Positions 50,441 to 62,279 of a stretch of DNA of 64,000 nucleotides are shown here, in pieces. Source of the stretch: an uncultured Lachnospiraceae bacterium. GTDB taxonomy: Bacteria; Bacillota; Clostridia; Lachnospirales; Lachnospiraceae. The notes under the pieces were generated by a model. That model worked only from the letters and a program-made list of their open reading frames with translations. It was not told the DNA's origin and made no database searches. The position numbers were made by a program, and so were the translations under genes. The DNA is taken from contig CANAPP010000007.1 in NCBI GenBank assembly GCA_947363565.1, forward strand, positions 1 to 64,000, given 5' to 3'. Every line of letters starts with the position of its first letter. Within the stretch, counting starts at the first letter, position 1.

Positions 50441-50513
50441 TGGGACCAATAGGGCTCGAACCTATGACCCTCTGCTTGTAAGGCAGATGCTCTCCCAGCT
50501 GAGCTATGATCCC
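50441..50513 (-). tRNA. tRNA-Val (TAC)
   Basis: Cloverleaf gggatca...tggtccc; anticodon loop ctTACaa in tctgc/gcaga stem. Confidence 0.95.
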
Positions 50514-50617
50514 ATATCTTAGCGAGTCCTTATCTCGAACCCGCTTTGCTATTATACTATCCTTTGTCAGTATTTGTCAACACTTTTTTCTGCATTTTCC
50601 AAATTTTCCAAAAAAGC

Positions 50618-51958
<1,341 letters not shown>

Positions 51959-52003
51959 TTACCTCCTAGAACTTGTTTCCTTAATCTCCTCAAAGCTTCA
52001 AAA

Positions 52004-52030
52004 AAGCGGACGGACAATGTCCATCCGCTT
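52004..52030 (-). terminator. Intrinsic-terminator-like hairpin in the gdhA leader
   Basis: Minus AAGCGGATGGACATTGTCCGTCCGCTTTTTTG, between a promoter-like sequence and gdhA. Confidence 0.8.
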
Positions 52031-52054
52031 CACCTGGCGCTTTTGTCCTTTAAC

Positions 52055-52083
52055 ATTGTAAAGGATTTCCGGCCGGAACACAA
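52055..52083 (-). promoter_or_regulatory. Candidate gdhA promoter
   Basis: Minus TTGTGT-N17-TACAAT upstream of the hairpin. Confidence 0.55.
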
Positions 52084-52217
52084 GATTTTTTTTGCAAATT
52101 TTTCTATTTTTTGCAATTTTCTTTTGCGATTCCTGCATTACGTCCTGTTTGGCGTCCAGTTCTTTCCCATTTTCCTTTACCAATATGCAGCAAGGCTTCG
52201 GGATTCATTCATTTACT

Positions 52218-55200
52218 CTATCTGAAATACTCTACACCGGACTCGAAGATCTTCATATCCTGCTCGCCGTAGATATTCATTGCCACAGACCGGCCGCGTC
52301 TCTCGGAGTGCGCCATCTTGCCAAACACCCGTCCGTCCGGGCTTGTGATTCCCTCGATTGCCATGTAGGAACCGTTCACATTCCACTCTTCGTCCATCGT
52401 GATATTCCCGTCGATATCACAGTACTGGGTCGCAACCTGGCCATTGGCAAAAAGCCGGTCAAGCCACTCCTTATCCGCCACAAAACGGCCTTCTCCATGA
52501 GATGCCGGGTTCGTGTACACACCGCCGAGTTCGGCACCTTTGAGCCATGGAGACTTATCCGTAACGACCTTCACGTAGATCATCTTGGAAATATGGCGTC
52601 CGATCGTATTGTAGGTCAGTGTCGGAGATTTCTCATCCTGCCCGGTAATCCGGCCATTTGGCACAAGCCCCAGCTTCACAAGGGCCTGGAAGCCGTTACA
52701 AATCCCGAGCGCAAGACCGTCCCTCTCATTTAACAGACGCTCCACCGCCTCCTTGATCTTGGCATTCTGGAAGGCTGTCGCAAAGAACTTCGCCGACCCA
52801 TCCGGTTCGTCACCTGCGGAAAATCCGCCCGGGAACATAATGATCTGTGCCCCGTCAATGGCTTTCTCAAAGATATTCACCGAATCGATAATATCTGCCG
52901 CGTCAAGATTTTTAAACACTTTAGTTACGACCCTGGCACCTGCCCGTTCAAAAGCTTTTGTGCTGTCGTATTCGCAGTTTGTCCCTGGGAATACAGGGAT
53001 GAATACTGTCGGCTGCGCAATCTTATGGGTGCAGATATGAATATCCGAGGCATGGTAAAGCCCTGTTTCTATCTTCTCCTCCTGACCCGGCGCGCCGGAA
53101 TTCGTCTTAAATACCTTTTCCAAAGTTGCCTTCCACGCTTCTTCTGCCTCTGCTTCCGGAATCTCTACGCTGCCGTAGGAGAACAATCCGTCTCCTGTCA
53201 CCTCACCGATCACAGTATACGAAATCGCAAGCTCTCCCACTTTTCCGTCGGGAACTTCTGCGATGATATCGCCGAAAGCCGGTGCGAACAGATCTCTCGC
53301 ATCCATATTGTGCTCGATCTTCACACCCATACGGTTTCCAAAAGCCATGCGGCTCACCGCAGCGATCACACCATGACGGTCTGCCGCGTACGCCGATACG
53401 ATCCTGCCCGCACGGATATCCTCGGTAAACTTTCCATACTGCTCCATCACCTTGTCATAGACCGGAACATCATACTCATCCGTCGGAATACGGAGCCATA
53501 CTAATTTATTCCCCGCCGCCTTAAGCTCCGGCGTGATTATATCCTTTTCTTTTGCAATATCTACCGCAAAAGAAACCAGTGTAGGAGGAACGTCAATATC
53601 CTCAAAAGTACCGGACATACTGTCCTTTCCTCCGATGGAAGGAAGGCCGAAGCCAAGCTGCGCATTATATGCCCCGAGAAGCGCCGCAAATGGCTGGCTC
53701 CATCTGCCCGGTTCCTCAGTCATCCGGCGGAAATACTCCTGGAAAGTAAAGCGGATCTTCCGGTGATCGCCGCCGTTTGCCACAATCTTCGCCACCGACT
53801 CCGTCACTGCATAGATAGCTCCGTGATACGGACTCCAGGTAGACAGGTACGGGTCGAAGCCGTAGCTCATCATCGTCACTGTATCACAGTCCCCTTTAAG
53901 CACCGGGAGTCTGGCAACCATAGCCTGGGTCTCGGTAGCCTGATACTTGCCACCGTGAGGCATGAATACAGAAGCCGCCCCGATGGAACCGTCGAACATC
54001 TCCACAAGACCTTTCTGGGAGCAGACATTAAGATCCGAAAGTACAGAAAGCCATTTTCTTCGTATATCTCCCACTTCCTCCCGCACAAGGATACTGTTCT
54101 TCCGGTCAGGAATATCCACCGCAACGGCAGTCTCCTGATGCGCGCCGTTCGTATCTAAAAATGCCCGGGAAAGATTGACGATCTCCTTTCCCCTCCAGGA
54201 CAGGACAAGCCTTGGCTCCTCAGTGACAACTGCCACCTCCACAGCTTCTAAGTTCTCCTCTTTCGCGTAACCCATGAACTCTTCCACATTCTTTGGGTCT
54301 ACCACAACCGCCATACGCTCCTGGGACTCGGAGATCGCAATCTCTGTACCGTCAAGCCCTGCGTATTTTTTCGGCACCTTGTCGAGATCAACTTTAAGCC
54401 CGTCCGCCAGCTCACCGATGGCAACAGAGACGCCGCCTGCACCAAAATCATTACACTTTTTAATCAATCTGCTTACTTCTTCCCTGCGGAACATACGCTG
54501 AATCTTGCGCTCTGTCGGTGCATTTCCCTTCTGCACCTCCGCACCGCAGGTCTCAATAGACTCTGTGGTGTGCACCTTGGAAGACCCGGTAGCGCCGCCG
54601 CAGCCGTCCCTTCCGGTGCGCCCGCCAAGAAGGATGATGATATCTCCCGGATCCGAAGTCTCCCGGATCACTGCACGCCTTGGAGCCGCCCCAAGAACAG
54701 CACCGATCTCCATACGTTTCGCCACGTAATTCGGATGGTAGATCTCCTTTACTGCACCCGTGGAAAGTCCGATCTGGTTACCGTATGAACTGTATCCATG
54801 AGCGGCCTCGCGCACAAGTTTCTTCTGCGGAAGCTTACCCTTAAGGGTATCTTTAACGGAGACGGTAGGGTCAGCCGCCCCCGTTACACGCATCGCCTGA
54901 TACACGTAAGTACGCCCGGAAAGCGGATCCCGGATAGCTCCGCCGAGGCAGGTGGCCGCACCGCCGAAAGGTTCGATCTCTGTGGGGTGATTATGTGTCT
55001 CATTTTTAAAGTTCACCAGCCACTCTTCCTCCACGCCGTCTACCGTAACCGGGACAACGATGCTGCAGGCATTGATCTCCTCGGATTCCTCCTGGTCTTT
55101 AAGCTTCCCTTCCTTCTTAAGCTTACGCATAGCCATCAACGCCAGATCCATCAAACAGACAAACTTGTCCTCTCTGCCCTTAAAAATCTCACTGTGATCC

Positions 55201-55985
55201 GCAAGATACTGCCGGTATGTCTCCTCGATAGGGGTCCGGTAGTCACCCTCACCAAAAGAAACGTCCGTAAGTTCCGTCGAAAAAGTCGTATGACGGCAAT
55301 GGTCCGACCAGTAAGTATCCAGAACCCGGATCTCCGTCATCGACGGATCTCTCGTCTCCTCATTCCGAAAATAATTCTGGATATGCAGGAAATCCTTAAA
55401 GGTCATGGCAAGCCCCAGAGAACCGTAAAGCTCTTTAAGCTTTCCTTCTTCCATATCCTTAAATCCCTCAAAGATAATAACATCCTCCGGCTCATCAAAT
55501 ACCGTCACAAGGGTCTTTGGCTTTTCCATCCCGGTTTCCCTTGAATCTACAGGATTAATACAGTGTGCCTTCACCGCCAGAAGTTCCGCATCAGAAATCT
55601 CTCTTCCCTCTCCCTCGATCACATAGACGATTGCTGTCTTGATCACTGGTTTTTCATCTTCTTTTATAAACTGGATACACTGCACTGCGGAATCTGCCCT
55701 CTGGTCAAACTGCCCCGGAAGATATTCCACGGAAAATACTTTGCTATTATCCCCCACCGGGAATTCCTCCCGGTACAAAACATCTACCGGCGGCTCTGCG
55801 AAAATGCCGTTGCACGCTTTCTCAAAGGTCTCATCCGACACATTCTCTACGTCGTAACGGATCAATACCCGCACAGACGCAAGATCACTGATTCCCAGAT
55901 ATCCCTTGATCTCATGCTCTAAATCCTTCGCCTGCACAGCAAAATCCGGCTTTTTTTCTACAAATACTCGCTTTACACTACTCAT
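52218..55985 (-). CDS. purL: Phosphoribosylformylglycinamidine synthase (long-form PurL with GATase domain)
   Basis: 1255 aa; HNHPTEIEPFGGAATCLGGAIRDPLSGR; C-terminal GATase FPGTNCEYDS, GICNGFQAL. Confidence 0.97.
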   Translation of the reverse strand: MSSVKRVFVEKKPDFAVQAKDLEHEIKGYLGISDLASVRVLIRYDVENVSDETFEKACNGIFAEPPVDVLYREEFPVGDNSKVFSVEYLPGQFDQRADSAVQCIQFIKEDEKPVIKTAIVYVIEGEGREISDAELLAVKAHCINPVDSRETGMEKPKTLVTVFDEPEDVIIFEGFKDMEEGKLKELYGSLGLAMTFKDFLHIQNYFRNEETRDPSMTEIRVLDTYWSDHCRHTTFSTELTDVSFGEGDYRTPIEETYRQYLADHSEIFKGREDKFVCLMDLALMAMRKLKKEGKLKDQEESEEINACSIVVPVTVDGVEEEWLVNFKNETHNHPTEIEPFGGAATCLGGAIRDPLSGRTYVYQAMRVTGAADPTVSVKDTLKGKLPQKKLVREAAHGYSSYGNQIGLSTGAVKEIYHPNYVAKRMEIGAVLGAAPRRAVIRETSDPGDIIILLGGRTGRDGCGGATGSSKVHTTESIETCGAEVQKGNAPTERKIQRMFRREEVSRLIKKCNDFGAGGVSVAIGELADGLKVDLDKVPKKYAGLDGTEIAISESQERMAVVVDPKNVEEFMGYAKEENLEAVEVAVVTEEPRLVLSWRGKEIVNLSRAFLDTNGAHQETAVAVDIPDRKNSILVREEVGDIRRKWLSVLSDLNVCSQKGLVEMFDGSIGAASVFMPHGGKYQATETQAMVARLPVLKGDCDTVTMMSYGFDPYLSTWSPYHGAIYAVTESVAKIVANGGDHRKIRFTFQEYFRRMTEEPGRWSQPFAALLGAYNAQLGFGLPSIGGKDSMSGTFEDIDVPPTLVSFAVDIAKEKDIITPELKAAGNKLVWLRIPTDEYDVPVYDKVMEQYGKFTEDIRAGRIVSAYAADRHGVIAAVSRMAFGNRMGVKIEHNMDARDLFAPAFGDIIAEVPDGKVGELAISYTVIGEVTGDGLFSYGSVEIPEAEAEEAWKATLEKVFKTNSGAPGQEEKIETGLYHASDIHICTHKIAQPTVFIPVFPGTNCEYDSTKAFERAGARVVTKVFKNLDAADIIDSVNIFEKAIDGAQIIMFPGGFSAGDEPDGSAKFFATAFQNAKIKEAVERLLNERDGLALGICNGFQALVKLGLVPNGRITGQDEKSPTLTYNTIGRHISKMIYVKVVTDKSPWLKGAELGGVYTNPASHGEGRFVADKEWLDRLFANGQVATQYCDIDGNITMDEEWNVNGSYMAIEGITSPDGRVFGKMAHSERRGRSVAMNIYGEQDMKIFESGVEYFR

Positions 55986-56105
55986 TCATTCTCCTCCTTA
56001 CCACACCGGCAGGCCGCAGCACTTTACCGCCAGTGCATATGTGTACATTGTAACATATTTACCCCGCAAGGGGAATCAAATCCTTCCTCTGCACACGCAA
56101 AACAT

Positions 56106-56831
56106 TCATCTACGCTTCTTAAAAACTCCTGCACGCCGCCGATAAAAGCCACGCACAAGCCAGACCGCTCCTCCGAGAAGCACAAGACCTCCCACAAAGA
56201 AAAGCGCGATCCGGATTACCATATCAGAAAAAAATCCCTCCGGCAGCATCCGGATCATATAATCCGTACTTTCGTCAAACATCCACAGATCATTCGTAAA
56301 AAACATCTCGTGAAATATCGTAAAGCACCTCGTGAAATCAACGGTAAATGCAATTCCAAGGAAGATAAGGACTGCCGCAAATACCGCCATAGCGATGCCA
56401 TAGGCCGCCGGCAGCACCTTTCCCATATCCGCTTTCCGCACGAAAAGAAACGCCAGCAGAAGTAACGATGCCAGAAAAAAGCCTGTCCTGAGCTTAAGGC
56501 CGCAAAGGAAAAGATTCTTCACATCCGCCATATGGAGCCTGTCCTGCGCGTTGAAAAAATCCTGCTGCCTGCCGTCCACATTTGTCTCGACGGAAAGTTC
56601 AGGCTCCTGCCCGATCAGGTAGTCCATCATGTGATCCGTCACAGCCATCACATCAGAAAGCTCCATGCCGAGGGAATCCGTCACCTTGTATTTCACATAT
56701 TCTTTCTCGTAGAACCGATACTTTGGATCCCCGTAGATGGCCGCCTGGAAGCTGGTAAGAAGCAGCGATACCACCAGCAGGAACATCGCAAGAATCCCGA
56801 CGGACAGATGGAACCTTTTTTTGCACATCAC
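56106..56831 (-). CDS. TIGR01906-type integral membrane protein
   Basis: Multi-TM; YEKYKVTDSLGMELSDVM-like segment; FFNAQDRLHMADVKNLF. Confidence 0.75.
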   Translation of the reverse strand: MMCKKRFHLSVGILAMFLLVVSLLLTSFQAAIYGDPKYRFYEKEYVKYKVTDSLGMELSDVMAVTDHMMDYLIGQEPELSVETNVDGRQQDFFNAQDRLHMADVKNLFLCGLKLRTGFFLASLLLLAFLFVRKADMGKVLPAAYGIAMAVFAAVLIFLGIAFTVDFTRCFTIFHEMFFTNDLWMFDESTDYMIRMLPEGFFSDMVIRIALFFVGGLVLLGGAVWLVRGFYRRRAGVFKKRR

Positions 56832-58006
56832 CGATACACCTCTAAAACCCCGTAATATGTGGACACCACCGACATATCCGGGATATTTTTCCCGATATCC
56901 TCGATCCCGTAACGCAGCAGGAAGTAATCCATATCATGGACGGTATAGTAGATCTGCCTGATATATTCCACGTCATGTGTCTCCTTCGCACTGTTGATAT
57001 TCTGGATGATGTTCTCCAAGTCATCCTTCAGCAGCGTACTTTTTAAGCTGTCCTTCATCTGCTGCACGATGCTGATCAGGGCATCCGCGTCATATTCATT
57101 ATCCGTCATGACCGGCTCCCCATATTTCTTCGCAAACTGCTCGTAAGTCATCCCCGAAGAACTGTCATACTCCTTATCGCCCTCAAACGCCCATCCGGTC
57201 TGCACCTGCCCGGTCTTATCCAAAAGATTCCAGCTAAGATCCTCGGGATCTGACAGCCGTTCAAAAAGATTGCCGCCGATGCAGCTTCTCTCCAGGCTTT
57301 CATTGGCTGCCTTTATGTTGTCCGTCAGCGTCTCTATGTCCTCGTCGGCCATTCCCTCCAGGACTTTTTTCCGCATGGCATACACTTCCTCTTTAGTGGG
57401 CATAACATGCGCTTCAAGAGTAAACTTTGCGTTATCCTTCAGAAATTTTTCGCTGCCCTCCGCGTCCGACAGCCTGATCTTCGACGAACCTTTCTGCACA
57501 AACCGCAGCACATCCCTGCTCTCGATCCTGAACCGGTACCTGCCCTGGCCGTCAGATGCCCTGGCCGTCAGGATATCACCCTTGATCTCAAAGTTGCCCT
57601 GTATGTTGTTCGACAGCAGGATGTCATACAGAAACATAAATGTGCCGTCAGCACCGTCAAGCTCTATCGCCGGGTTCACCGTAGTGTCCGCATCCGCTTC
57701 CATGAGATAAAACCCTTTGCCCTTTACTAAAAGACTGCCGGCATTCTCCGCCTCTCCTTCGTCTGTCCCGCCGACGGTGCCGCTGTCACTTCCGGCGCTG
57801 TCTGGTGTATCCGCCCCGGAATCCGGCTGGTCTGCCTCCGGTTCTGACTGGTCTGTTTCTTGCCCCGAACTGGCCTGTTCCGTCTCTGACCTGGCCGTTT
57901 CTGATTCTGACCCGGCCGTTTTTACATGGGCCGTTCCTGATCCGGCGCAGCCGGGTAAGCAGGATAACGTGATGATGCAGCAAAACAACAGCAGATTTCT
58001 TTTCAT
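56828..58006 (-). CDS. Lipoprotein, unknown function
   Basis: MKRNLLLFCCIITLSCLPGCAGSG lipobox; Ser/Glu/Asp/Gln-rich linker. Confidence 0.75.
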   Translation of the reverse strand: MKRNLLLFCCIITLSCLPGCAGSGTAHVKTAGSESETARSETEQASSGQETDQSEPEADQPDSGADTPDSAGSDSGTVGGTDEGEAENAGSLLVKGKGFYLMEADADTTVNPAIELDGADGTFMFLYDILLSNNIQGNFEIKGDILTARASDGQGRYRFRIESRDVLRFVQKGSSKIRLSDAEGSEKFLKDNAKFTLEAHVMPTKEEVYAMRKKVLEGMADEDIETLTDNIKAANESLERSCIGGNLFERLSDPEDLSWNLLDKTGQVQTGWAFEGDKEYDSSSGMTYEQFAKKYGEPVMTDNEYDADALISIVQQMKDSLKSTLLKDDLENIIQNINSAKETHDVEYIRQIYYTVHDMDYFLLRYGIEDIGKNIPDMSVVSTYYGVLEVYR

Positions 58007-58926
58007 AGAGAATCCTCCTCCCCAAGATATGCCCTGATATTATCAAGAGACTTCCGGCTCAGCAGCTCATACGCCTGATAAGTCATCCCCGAAGATGCCC
58101 CCATACAGATGACGTTCTCCCGGTTTCTTATTTCCTCTGACATATCCCCAAGAGCCTCCGTCATATCACAGCAGAACAGATTCCCGGGCTTTCTGATCCA
58201 GTCTTCCAGCGCCCCCATATCTGCTGCCGGGCCGATGGAGGTATTGAACATGATCTTACCATTGCCGAGCGCCTCAAATTCTTCCTCATAAAGAAGTATC
58301 GTATTCTTATTCAGGCAGGTAAACACCACCTCACTGTCACGAAGCAGTTCTGCCAATGGCTTATAGTGGATACCCTGCTCTTCCCGTCCCGGCTTTACAC
58401 TCCTTGCAAAGTAGGATACCTCTGCCCCAAAAAAGTGTAATGCATCCGCGATCAGCCCGCCGGAATCGCCAATGCCGATCATGCCCACTTTAAGGCCGGT
58501 AATCTCCCGCATCTTCTCTCCCTTAAGGGGCATTCCATAGCCGTGGAGGATCTTGATAAGCTGATAGACTGCGTACTCCGCCACGCCTCTGTCCCCGTAG
58601 TTGCGCACGCCTTTTACCACAATGTCCCTCGTCCTTGCAAATGCAATATCCACATTGGCGCTCTCCTCCGAATAGAGGCTGCAGATCATCCCCACATATT
58701 CAAGCTTTTCCGCCTGCCTTAATATCTCTTTTCCCATCTGGGTAGCGAATCCCACCAGCACCGCGTCAGCGCCCTTGATCCGCTCAATCAACTCCTGGCC
58801 ATCCGCGGGCGCCTCTTCGTAAAACACCACCTCGTCCGCATATTCCTTCAATTCTTCTCTCGCCCATCCGACAAGGTTCACCGGCGCTGCCGCCACAAGT
58901 TTCTTAAATTTTCTCATTGCAATCAC
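58003..58926 (-). CDS. D-isomer-specific 2-hydroxyacid dehydrogenase family protein
   Basis: NAD-binding LKVGMIGIGDSGGLIADALHFFGAEVSYFARS. Confidence 0.88.
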   Translation of the reverse strand: MIAMRKFKKLVAAAPVNLVGWAREELKEYADEVVFYEEAPADGQELIERIKGADAVLVGFATQMGKEILRQAEKLEYVGMICSLYSEESANVDIAFARTRDIVVKGVRNYGDRGVAEYAVYQLIKILHGYGMPLKGEKMREITGLKVGMIGIGDSGGLIADALHFFGAEVSYFARSVKPGREEQGIHYKPLAELLRDSEVVFTCLNKNTILLYEEEFEALGNGKIMFNTSIGPAADMGALEDWIRKPGNLFCCDMTEALGDMSEEIRNRENVICMGASSGMTYQAYELLSRKSLDNIRAYLGEEDSL

Positions 58927-58942
58927 CCCTTTGCTCTAGGAT

Positions 58943-60109
58943 TCATTCTTTTCCTGCTGTTTTACAAAACTTTCTTACCGCCTCTTCACTGCCTGTAAGA
59001 GACCCTTGCACCATCCCTGCTTTTCCGCCGCCTCTGCCTGAGAACATCTCATTCAGCCTCTTACACAGCGGGCGCACATCCTCTGTATGGCTTCCGATCA
59101 CATACCGGTAACTGTCATCTCCTGTCCCTGCAAATACGGCGCATATCTTCGCCCCTCTTGTCAGAAGCTGGTTCATCAGCTCTCTCGGCGCATTTCCCGA
59201 AAGCTCCTGGGTAAACACAGTGACCACATCCTCCGACAGATCAATCTCCTGAGCCAGATATATGATCATCTTCTGCTGGAGCGATGCCAGCTTTCCTTTA
59301 AGCGATGCTTGTTCTCCCTTAAGATGCTCCACCGCCTGGACGATATCTGTCTCCTTGGCACACAGCGACGCAGAAATCGCCTTAGCACTCTCCTCTTTCC
59401 TGTCATAATCTTTAAGGGCCCGGTATCCGCAGAGCATAGTAATACGCTCACCGCCCTTGTAATTCATCATATTCACCAGTTTGATCAGCCCGATCTCCCC
59501 GGTTTTTTTCACATGAGGCGCACAGCAGGCACAAACATCATACCCAGGAACCGTCACGATCCGTACCTGTCCCTCGATTTCAATCTTACTTCGGTAATCC
59601 ATCGCGGCAAGCTCTTCCTTAGAAGGATAGGACACCTGGATATCCACATTTTCAAAGACTGCTCCATTAGCCCTTTGCTCAATCTCCTTAAGCTGTTCCT
59701 TCGTAATAGGTCCGTCAAAATCCAGCGTACAGTAATCGCTTCCCAGATGGAATCCCACATTGTTGTAGCCAAACTGTTCGTGGACAATCCCCGATACGAT
59801 ATGCTCGCCGGAGTGCTGTTGCATCTTCCCGAACCGTTCCTCCCAGTTGATCCGTCCGTGTACCTTGACTCCCTCACAAAGCGGCTCTTCCGTGATGTGA
59901 TATACGACATCCTCCTTCTCCCGGACATCAAGTACCTTTACTTTATCAAGATACCCCGTATCTGCATACTGGCCTCCGCCCTCGGGGAAAAATGCGGTCC
60001 GGTCAAGAATGATCTTATACTTCTTCCCATCCGGCACACATTCGCACACTAAAGCATCAAATTCTTTTAAATGGCTGTCCGCATAAAACAGCTTCTCAGT
60101 TTCCTGCAT
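58943..60109 (-). CDS. Alanyl-tRNA editing protein (AlaX/DHHA1)
   Basis: DRTAFFPEGGGQYADTGYL; MQQHSGEHIVSGI; CACCAPHVKKTGEIGLIKL; C-terminal GRGGGKAGMVQGSL. Confidence 0.94.
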   Translation of the reverse strand: MQETEKLFYADSHLKEFDALVCECVPDGKKYKIILDRTAFFPEGGGQYADTGYLDKVKVLDVREKEDVVYHITEEPLCEGVKVHGRINWEERFGKMQQHSGEHIVSGIVHEQFGYNNVGFHLGSDYCTLDFDGPITKEQLKEIEQRANGAVFENVDIQVSYPSKEELAAMDYRSKIEIEGQVRIVTVPGYDVCACCAPHVKKTGEIGLIKLVNMMNYKGGERITMLCGYRALKDYDRKEESAKAISASLCAKETDIVQAVEHLKGEQASLKGKLASLQQKMIIYLAQEIDLSEDVVTVFTQELSGNAPRELMNQLLTRGAKICAVFAGTGDDSYRYVIGSHTEDVRPLCKRLNEMFSGRGGGKAGMVQGSLTGSEEAVRKFCKTAGKE

Positions 60110-60188
60110 ATTCTTTCACTTCCTTTTCCACTTGCCTGTATAGCATCTCTGCATCCATTTCCGGCACCTTGGACGCCGCTTTCCTTCT

Positions 60189-61955
60189 CTACATCCGCTC
60201 CGGCGCTTCAAAGCCCAGCACATCGATACATGACTCCAGGATTTCCTTCACCAGCACAAGCAGTGCGATATAGCTCTTCTTACGCTCTGCGTCTTCTTCA
60301 CTGAGAATCTTCGTCTCATGATAAAACCGGTTAAACGCATTTGCCAGATCATAGATATAAGCACAGATCTTATGGGGAGCAAGCTCCTCATACGCTGCTG
60401 CCATCACTTCATTGTATTTTAAAGCTTCAAGCATCAGCGCTTTCTCTCCGTCACTTCCTGCCGCAATGACTTTAAGACAGCTAAGACCTTCTCCATCTGC
60501 CGTATATTTATTCAGGATCGACTTGATCCGGACAATCGTATATAAAATATAAGGACCTGTATTCCCCTCAAAGGACGTAAACCTGTCCACATCAAACACA
60601 TAATCTTTCGAAGCCTGATTGGAAAGGTCCCCATACTTGATGGCAGCGAGACCTACAATCTTCGCTGTAGCTGCTGCATCCCCCTCCTCTACCGTCCGGT
60701 TGTCGGTGATCTTCTTATACATCTCCTCCTCAATGTCTGCAATCAGGTTTTCCAGACGCATGATCCCGCCTTCTCTTGTCTTGAAAGGCTTGCCGTCCTT
60801 GCCGTTCATGGTCCCGAAGCCTAAGAAAGAAAGTCCTGTATGCTCCGGCACGATCCCTGATTTTTTCGCCGCACGGAACACCTGTACAAAATGAAGCTCC
60901 TGACGCTTATCCGCCAGATAGATCACCTGATCTGGCTGGTAGTCCCTCTGACGCTGAACCAGTGTCGCAAGGTCTGTCGTGCCGTAAAGAGACGCACCGT
61001 CTGATTTCTGCACCATACACGGCGGAATCTCCTTCGTGTCAGACTCCTCCTGCACATCGATGACAAGAGCCCCCTGGTCCATATGGGCAAACCCTTCTGC
61101 CTTAAGTCTCTCGATCATGTCCGGAATATCACTCTGAGCATCTGATTCCCCTTTCCAGAGGTCAAATTCTACATTCAGATTGTCATAATTCTTCTTGAGG
61201 TCTGTAACGGATATCTCCATGATGTGCTTCCAGACCGCTGTATATCCTCTGTGCCCGTTCTGAAGCAGATAAGTAGCATGGAGCGCCTCCTCCCGGTACG
61301 TCTCATCTTCCTTCGCCTTCGCGCTGGCTGTCGGATAGATTTCCTCTAATTCACTGATCGTAAACGGCGCCTCCTTTGGGTACTCTCCTGCAAAATCCTC
61401 ATTAAAATAAGGAAGAGAAGGCTCACGCTTTCTAAGCTCTGTAATGATCAGCCCCATCTGATAACCCCAATCTCCTAAGTGGATATCCCCCAACACCTTA
61501 TGTCCGGCTTTTCTGGCAATACGTTTCACGCTCTCACCGATGATCGCTGAGCGGAGATGCCCTACATGGAGCGGCTTTGCCACGTTCGGCCCACCGTAAT
61601 CCACGACGATCATCTCTGGCTCTTTGGCCTTCTCGACACCTAAGTCCCCCGCTTCCCTCATCCGGTTAAGATATGCCGATACCGCTTCCTTTTCAAGCTT
61701 CATATTGATAAACCCCGGCTTCACCGCCTCGATTTCCCCAATATATTCTTTCTCTGTCAGATTCGCGATCACATCATCCGCGATCATAAAGGGAGCTTTG
61801 TGATACGCCTTCGCCCCCGCCATAGCCCCATTGCACTGATACTCGCACAGGTCCGGACGGTTAGACAGTGTAACCTTCGCTAACTCCCGGTCATACCCCG
61901 CCTTCTCAAAAGCCACGCCCAGCTCTTCTTCAATAAAATCTATGATTTTTTTCAT
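60189..61955 (-). CDS. argS: Arginine--tRNA ligase
   Basis: DYGGPNVAKPLHVGHLRSAIIGESVKRI; GDWGYQMGL. Confidence 0.98.
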   Translation of the reverse strand: MKKIIDFIEEELGVAFEKAGYDRELAKVTLSNRPDLCEYQCNGAMAGAKAYHKAPFMIADDVIANLTEKEYIGEIEAVKPGFINMKLEKEAVSAYLNRMREAGDLGVEKAKEPEMIVVDYGGPNVAKPLHVGHLRSAIIGESVKRIARKAGHKVLGDIHLGDWGYQMGLIITELRKREPSLPYFNEDFAGEYPKEAPFTISELEEIYPTASAKAKEDETYREEALHATYLLQNGHRGYTAVWKHIMEISVTDLKKNYDNLNVEFDLWKGESDAQSDIPDMIERLKAEGFAHMDQGALVIDVQEESDTKEIPPCMVQKSDGASLYGTTDLATLVQRQRDYQPDQVIYLADKRQELHFVQVFRAAKKSGIVPEHTGLSFLGFGTMNGKDGKPFKTREGGIMRLENLIADIEEEMYKKITDNRTVEEGDAAATAKIVGLAAIKYGDLSNQASKDYVFDVDRFTSFEGNTGPYILYTIVRIKSILNKYTADGEGLSCLKVIAAGSDGEKALMLEALKYNEVMAAAYEELAPHKICAYIYDLANAFNRFYHETKILSEEDAERKKSYIALLVLVKEILESCIDVLGFEAPERM

Positions 61956-62059
61956 GTCATTCCTCCTGATTCTTCATGCATTCCCGTTATCCGGATAATT
62001 TAAAGCTTTTTCTATCTACATCATCGTATTATATTTTGCCGGAAAAGTCCATACTATTA

Positions 62060-62279
62060 TTGCCAAATATTCTGTCCCATGCTAAGATAATGTTATTGTC
62101 CGTGGCAGCGGATCCGGCCGGATTCCAGGGTTGTCTTACGCGTAAGGCCGGATGCAGGCCCGGTGTTATACCGGCCTGTGGCCGCGCAGTACCATGCACG
62201 GCAAAGAAGCATCCGGCAATAATCGGATGCTTCAGCATCACCAGATCATGATCAAATCATAACAAAGGAGATACACCGA
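62060..62279 (+). promoter_or_regulatory. Candidate promoter and highly structured 5' leader of nfo
   Basis: TTGCCA-N17-TAAGAT at 62060-62088; palindromes ATCCGGCCGGAT and CTTACGCGTAAG; hairpins 62155-62178 and 62206-62233. Confidence 0.5.

Noticed and set aside
51998-52183. 61-aa minus-strand ORF between purL and gdhA
   Set aside because: No ATG with RBS (apparently alternative start), overlaps the promoter-like and terminator sequences of the gdhA leader.
52786-55922. Plus-strand ORFs across purL (e.g. 54798-55544)
   Set aside because: Antisense to the conserved long-form PurL.
59087-60052. 321-aa plus-strand ORF antisense to AlaX
   Set aside because: Shadow ORF opposite a well-supported editing protein.
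62029-62251. Short ORFs on both strands in the nfo leader
   Set aside because: Palindrome-rich sequence; no RBS; reading frames arise from repeated CCGG units.
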